Below the pieces are notes generated by a model. The model worked only from the letters and a program-made list of their open reading frames with translations, ran no database searches and was not told where the DNA came from. Shown in pieces: positions 59,825 through 64,000 of a stretch of 64,000 nucleotides of DNA. Position numbers and translations under genes: made by a program. This DNA is from Sphingosinicella sp963974575 (GTDB lineage Bacteria > Pseudomonadota > Alphaproteobacteria > Sphingomonadales > Sphingomonadaceae). The stretch covers positions 166,567 to 230,566 of the forward strand of contig NZ_CAXBBQ010000007.1 of the NCBI RefSeq assembly GCF_963974575.1, in the 5' to 3' direction. Positions within the stretch are counted from its first letter, which is position 1; each line of letters opens with the position of its first letter.

Positions 59825-61711
59825 TCACCGCTGCGGCGGTATCGGCGCTTCTTCTCGGCCGAGCGGATGCGCGCGCGTGAATAGTCTTAGGTACAGGCGC
59901 CCAGCGGCGATGTCGGCGCGGGCGCGGGTATCGAGTTGCAACTCGCCCTTCGCCTTTCGCTGGCCCGGTCGCAGTAGATTGGTGATGATGGCGCTGGGCT
60001 TTCCGTCTTCGGTACGCTGCAGCGTGAGCGCGACAGGCGCGTCGTTTCCAAGACGATCGAGGCGGGCGTCGTAGCGTAGTGTGGCGTTGAGCGGGTCGTA
60101 CATGAAGGCGACATCGGCGCGCGGCCCGTCTCCCAGAGTTCGCACCTTGAAACGCGATGGTGCCGGTGCCTTTCCGTTCGCAAGCGGGGGCGTGCTGAAC
60201 GGCGGCGTGCGCGGGTGGGCGGCCTGTTCCCAGCCATAGGCGAGGTTCAGCAGTTTTGCCTCCTCAAACGGCTTGCCGAGCAAGTCGAGCCCAACGGGAA
60301 GCGCGTTGATGCTGAGCCCGAGCGGAACCGAGAGGGCCGGGAGACCAGTGACTGCGCTTATCGTGCAGGTGCCCACGCCGAACATCTCGGCGCCCCGAAG
60401 CGGAGGCGGCTGCAGGGATGTAGGATAGGCAAGCACATCGACACCCGCTGCCGCCATCGCATCCAGAATCACGCGTCGCGCAACGGCCCGTTTGGCGAGA
60501 GCCTCGGCGTAGGCCTTCTCGTCTTGTGTTGCGGCTGCGCTGCGCTGTTTTACCCTTGCATCCACGGCTTCGTGAACGAGGCCCTTGCCAGCGATGTCCG
60601 AGGCTGAGGCGATCGGTGCGCCCGGATGCCGCGCAAGATAGGCGGCAAAGTCGCGCGCGAATTCATACGCGATCACGCTCGCCGCCCTCATCGTGGGCTC
60701 GAAATCCGGAATCGTGAGATTGATGATCTCGGCGCCTTCCGCTTTCATGGCTTCAAGCGCTGCGAGCGTCTTGTCGTGCATGGCCGCGTCCATCTTCTCG
60801 GGTGCCAACAGGGTCTGTAGAACCCCGATGCGTGCGCCCTTCAATCCTCCCGGCTTTAGCCCCTCCCGATAGGCGGGAGCGGGCCTTTCAGCCATCGCCT
60901 TCGTAATGGGATCATCCGGATCGGCGCCGACGGTGGCGTCGAGCATGATCGCGAGATCGGTGACCGTCCGCGCGAGCGGCCCGGCTTCATCCTGCGTCGA
61001 GGAGAGGGGGACGACGCCCGATCGACTGGAAAGCCCGGACGTGCCGCGCATTCCGAACAGGCTTTGATAGGCGGCTGGGATGCGGATCGATCCGCAGGTG
61101 TCGCTCCCCATGCCCGCCGCCGCGAAACTCGCGCCGATGCTTGCCCCCGTGCCGCCGCTCGAGCCGCCGGGCGTGCGGCGGGGATCATAAGGATTGCGGG
61201 TTTCGCCGCTCAGCGAAGAGACGGTGATCACGCTCATGGCAAGTTCGTGCATCGTCGTTTTGCCGAGAATGATCGCGCCCGCCGCGCGCAGGCGGCGCAC
61301 CTGAAAGGCGTCGGTCGTGGCAATGTATGTCGCCAGCGCCAGCGTGCCATCAGACGTGGGAAGCCCGGTGACGGCGAAATTGTCCTTTATAAGAACCGGG
61401 ATACCGTGAAGCGGCCCGCGCGGGCCTTTTTCGGCGCGCTCGCGATCCATGCGGGTCGCGTTTTCGAGCGCTTGCGGGTTGAGCGTGATGACCGCGTTCA
61501 GCCTTGGGCCGCGCTGATCGTATGCCGCTATACGCGCGAGATACGCCTCAACGAGCTGGCGGGACGTAGTCTTGCCCTCGGCCATCGCCTCCTGCAATTC
61601 GGGGATCGACGTTTCGAACACGAGGCGATCCGCGTCTGCGGCGGCGGGTATTGCCGTCACCAGCAGCAGCATACCGGCACAGGTGAGCGCATTCAGTCTG
61701 GCGATCGTCAT
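59825..61711 (-). CDS. Secreted amidase-signature enzyme with C-terminal CHRD-like domain
   Basis: 628 residues from ATG 61711 (signal peptide TIARLNALTCAGMLLLVTAIPAAA); ATG 61759 is the alternative. Catalytic triad Lys109 (VLIKDNF), cis-Ser184 (PGGSSGG) and nucleophile Ser208 (SDTCGSIRIP). It hydrolyses amides. After about residue 490 there is an extra domain, with YDARLDRLGNDAPVALTLQRT and GRLYLRLFTRAHPLGREEAPI, resembling the CHRD fold, which is not usual in amidases. It converges on the D-aminopeptidase-like gene. Confidence 0.87.
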   Translation of the reverse strand: MTIARLNALTCAGMLLLVTAIPAAADADRLVFETSIPELQEAMAEGKTTSRQLVEAYLARIAAYDQRGPRLNAVITLNPQALENATRMDRERAEKGPRGPLHGIPVLIKDNFAVTGLPTSDGTLALATYIATTDAFQVRRLRAAGAIILGKTTMHELAMSVITVSSLSGETRNPYDPRRTPGGSSGGTGASIGASFAAAGMGSDTCGSIRIPAAYQSLFGMRGTSGLSSRSGVVPLSSTQDEAGPLARTVTDLAIMLDATVGADPDDPITKAMAERPAPAYREGLKPGGLKGARIGVLQTLLAPEKMDAAMHDKTLAALEAMKAEGAEIINLTIPDFEPTMRAASVIAYEFARDFAAYLARHPGAPIASASDIAGKGLVHEAVDARVKQRSAAATQDEKAYAEALAKRAVARRVILDAMAAAGVDVLAYPTSLQPPPLRGAEMFGVGTCTISAVTGLPALSVPLGLSINALPVGLDLLGKPFEEAKLLNLAYGWEQAAHPRTPPFSTPPLANGKAPAPSRFKVRTLGDGPRADVAFMYDPLNATLRYDARLDRLGNDAPVALTLQRTEDGKPSAIITNLLRPGQRKAKGELQLDTRARADIAAGRLYLRLFTRAHPLGREEAPIPPQR

Positions 61712-61794
61712 GCGGATGTTTCCCCTTTCAGCATCGACGATACCGCGCGCGTTCGCCATGTCACGCCCTGCGGCCCATGCTTATTGGCCAGGGG

Positions 61795-62556
61795 CTATTC
61801 AAGCGTGGTTTGCATCAGGCGGCTGAATTCGTCGAACGGCCCCAGGTCGGACGACTGCGGGTTGCTGAGGAACAGCGCGCGCCACCAGAAGATCGCTAGA
61901 AACCGCGCGACATCCTCTTCCGACTTGAAGGTCTGCGTCAGCGACGGCTTCCTGATAACATACATATCGGTGAGAAACGATTTCACGTTTCCGTTCAGCA
62001 ATTCCGCAAGCGCCCGGGCGAATTCGGGTTTCATGGCGTTCTCGGAAAAGCGCAGCAGAATGTCTTCGGCAATCAGCTCCGTCCACATCTGGTCGCGCTT
62101 GTAGAGGATTTCCGCAAGCTCCGGCTCGTCGTCCGCGAGCTGCGCAATGCTGCGCATGAGGCCGGGGTGCTGCGAATAGGCCATGGTCTGGCCCTTGGTG
62201 GTTTCGAAGATGATACCGAAGAGCTCGTCCAGCGCGACGCTGTTGCTGCGGTATTCGGCGACGAGGGAATCATGGGGGAAGAGATCCTGGATGACCTCCC
62301 GCACGATGCTCTGCTTGTCTTTGAAATAGTAATAGAAGGTCGCGATGTTGAATTTTGCGGTGCGGACGATGTCCGCAAGCGTCAGCTCGCGATAGCTCTT
62401 GCTTTCAAGGAGTTTCGCGGTCGCCTTCTTGAACTTCTCGCGCGCGATCTTGCCGCGCTCCGTGCTCGGCGGCTCGGGGCTCGTCTCGCGCGCGTTCTTG
62501 CGCCTTTTGCGTTGAGGGAGAGGTGTCGTCGCCGTCGTCGTACCCGGTTTGGCCAT
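61795..62556 (-). CDS. TetR/AcrR family regulator 2
   Basis: 253 residues with a long basic N-terminal tail (about 35 residues; RKRRKNARE). HTH: LTLADIVRTAKFNIATFYYYFKDK (about 58-81), followed by a C-terminal helical domain. Divergent from the truncated TBDR, with AT-rich repeats in the gap, so it probably represses that gene and/or itself and the amidase downstream. Confidence 0.88.
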   Translation of the reverse strand: MAKPGTTTATTPLPQRKRRKNARETSPEPPSTERGKIAREKFKKATAKLLESKSYRELTLADIVRTAKFNIATFYYYFKDKQSIVREVIQDLFPHDSLVAEYRSNSVALDELFGIIFETTKGQTMAYSQHPGLMRSIAQLADDEPELAEILYKRDQMWTELIAEDILLRFSENAMKPEFARALAELLNGNVKSFLTDMYVIRKPSLTQTFKSEEDVARFLAIFWWRALFLSNPQSSDLGPFDEFSRLMQTTLE

Positions 62557-62877
62557 AGTCGCCTGTTCTGCCCCAAAGATCCCGATCGCCGGGGGTGCCC
62601 CGTTCCTGCACCTGCCTCAATACGCAACGTCCCGACAAAATCAAAATGAGCGCGTCGCACGTCGAGCCTGCCTCGCCGGCCGCTAAGCACGCCATTTTTC
62701 AGCGAGAATCCGCGCTTACGGAAACCGTATATTTTCTAACTAACGGTAATTGAACGTAAAAATCACCTCTTTGAACGGCAAAAAAACCAAGTATAAACTT
62801 GAAATCAAGGATAAACTTGATTCGATTGATAATGGTCCGCGATTCACAGAGATCGCAGCGAAAGGGGGGTAAAACGT
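62557..62877. promoter_or_regulatory. Divergent promoter region of tetR 2 and the truncated TBDR, with repeats
   Basis: 321 bp with no gene. Direct repeats ATAAACTTGA at 62793-62802 and 62811-62820 (18 bp apart, about 1.7 helical turns) enclose the palindrome CTTGA-AA-TCAAG (62798-62809). ATTCGATTGA follows at 62820-62829, similar to the core seen before the first TBDR at 7183-7275. The layout fits a TetR operator. Confidence 0.45.
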
Positions 62878-63978
62878 ATGCAGAAGCTGAAAATGGGTGT
62901 GTGCGGGACGCTGCTGGCAACGAGTATGCTGGGTATGCCTGTCGTATCGGCGTATGCTGCGGAAGCAGCGGCCCATCAGGACGACGTGCTGATCGTCACG
63001 GCCCGCAAGCGCGAGGAAACGCTGCTCGAGGTGCCGATGTCCATCGCGGCATTTTCCGAAAAATTTCTCGAAGATTTGCGCGTCAACAGTCTTGAGGATG
63101 CACTGCAGTATGCGGCGAACGTCGATTTCGACGATTTCCAGAACGATTCCTTCTCGGGCAGCATTGCCATTCGCGGCGTCGTGCGTCTTACCGACGTGGA
63201 AGAGCCGGGGTACGGTCTTTACAAGGATGGCGTTTACATCGGGTCGTCCGTCGTCGGCCTCGACGAATTCACCGATCTCGCACGTCTCGAAATCCTGAAG
63301 GGACCGCAGGGCGGTCTTTATGGCCGAAACGCGATCGGCGGGGCGATCAACGTCATTACCAATCAGCCGGTGAACAAGATCGAAGGGCGCTTCGCGTTTA
63401 CAGCGGCGAACTTCGATCGGCAGGAATATCGCGGTACGATCAACGTGCCGATTATCGCGGACAAGTTCTTCGTCCGGATCAACGGCTTCCTCATCGATCA
63501 AGACGGTGGCAAGGCCGTCTCGTCGGTGACGGGCGACCAGCTCGATGCCGTGCATTCAGCAGGGCTGCGCGGTCAGGCCAAGCTGCTCGTCAACGACGAT
63601 ATCGATGTGACGTGGACAGCCGAATGGCTCGATGCGGATCAGCCTGCGGCGATCATCCTCAGCTCCCGGACGACGCCTCCCGGCGAAAATGAAGGCGCTC
63701 TCGTCTATTCAAGCGAGCACGGCGTCAAGCGTGATGTCCTTCATCTCTATCAGACGCTTAACTGGCGTGTTGGGGAGGGGACATTCACCAATATCGTCAG
63801 CTTCCGGTCGATGGACGTCGATTCACGCACCGGGTTTTCGCCTTTCGTGGGAACCGGCGGTGCTGTTCGCCAGAGCGAGCAGGACAACTGGTTCGTTGAA
63901 GCGCGGTACGTATCGGATCGCGGCGAAGATTTCGACTATGTGGTCGTGGCCTTCCCCCTGAAAACTGGTCCGCTTTGA
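62878..63978 (+). pseudogene. TonB-dependent receptor, truncated by a probable insertion element
   Basis: The reading frame covers signal peptide, plug (DVLIVTARKREETLLEVPMSIAAF, LEILKGPQGGLYGRNAIGG) and the first barrel strands, then stops after 366 residues. Receptors of this family have 700-800. Homology-like text ends near EDFDYVV; the last residues (VAFPLKTGPL) have no receptor character and come from bases that look like an insertion-sequence end. No C-terminal aromatic strand exists, so the product cannot form a barrel. The rest may continue beyond the element outside the window. Confidence 0.75.
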
Positions 63979-64000
63979 AAGTGAGAGTTTCGGCTATTTT
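63947..64000. mobile_element. Probable insertion-sequence terminus
   Basis: From TGGCCTTCCCCCTGAAAACT the sequence changes abruptly from receptor codons to a noncoding run that looks like the terminal repeat of an IS3-type element. This recognition is from memory. Only 54 bp are visible and no transposase frame is included. Confidence 0.45.

Noticed and set aside
1..64000. CRISPR arrays, prophage genes or rRNA operons
   Set aside because: No regularly spaced repeats, phage structural genes or rRNA sequence were seen.

Overview
The window reads as chromosomal DNA of an alphaproteobacterium, most likely order Sphingomonadales. This is inferred, not searched. The support is high GC, five TonB-dependent receptor (TBDR) genes each beside catabolic genes, a SigF/NrsF-type sigma/anti-sigma pair with its bufferin targets, and an alphaproteobacterial-style tRNA-Gly. 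Genes are dense and many neighbours share 4-nt ATGA or GTGA stop/start overlaps.

Layout. 1-1253: 3' end of a histone-deacetylase-like amidohydrolase and a small secreted protein. 1226-7131 (minus): TBDR, cytochrome c, aauB-aauE-aauD-aauA-type tryptophan tryptophylquinone (TTQ) amine dehydrogenase, cytochrome c; a TetR gene is divergent. 8.0-10.8 kb: hemerythrin-like protein, tRNA-Gly(UCC), small secreted protein, LysR regulator, candidate sRNA, PilZ protein. 10.8-15.1 kb: cytochrome bd oxidase (cydA, cydB and a 40-residue cydX-like gene), ferredoxin-NADP reductase, peptidyl-prolyl isomerase. 15.1-20.2 kb: branched-chain amino acid catabolism (E2, E1beta, E1alpha, leucine-type dehydrogenase) with a divergent Lrp regulator. 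20.2-22.5 kb: DUF2520 protein and a cytochrome P450.

22.5-34.9 kb is an N-acyl/D-amino-acid region: two D-aminoacylase-like deacylases, two XRE-cupin regulators, a penicillin-acylase-family Ntn hydrolase, a TBDR, a DUF1611 protein (DgcN, D-glutamate N-acetyltransferase family) and a serine hydrolase. A related set lies at 56.7-64 kb: a third deacylase overlapping a D-aminopeptidase-like gene, an amidase with an unusual C-terminal extension, a TetR regulator and a truncated TBDR whose 3' part seems replaced by an insertion-sequence end at the window edge.

34.9-44.5 kb: an operon with an SDR, E1alpha/E1beta, a free-standing lipoyl-domain protein and its own lipoate-protein-ligase-like enzyme, but no E2 catalytic domain or E3. 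Across from it lie an AraC regulator and a divergent TBDR-cupin-acyl-CoA synthetase unit. 44.6-52.4 kb: a Rieske oxygenase-NTF2-TBDR-RidA-SRPBCC-FAD oxidase operon facing an AsnC/Lrp-SRPBCC-metallo-beta-lactamase unit. 52.4-56.5 kb: a complete SigF/NrsF-controlled bufferin locus with two divergent precursor genes, DoxX, the MNIO enzyme BufB and BufC. Both precursors have a GTAAC(C/G)-N16-CGAA promoter motif.

The shared theme is import through TBDRs of amine, N-acyl and D-amino compounds, followed by deacylation or oxidation in the periplasm and feeding of 2-oxoacids and acyl-CoAs into central metabolism. The strongest candidates for new biology are the E2-less E1/lipoyl/ligase operon, the TBDR-linked D-amino-acid modules with a shared XRE-cupin operator, and the TBDR-led aromatic amine dehydrogenase operon.
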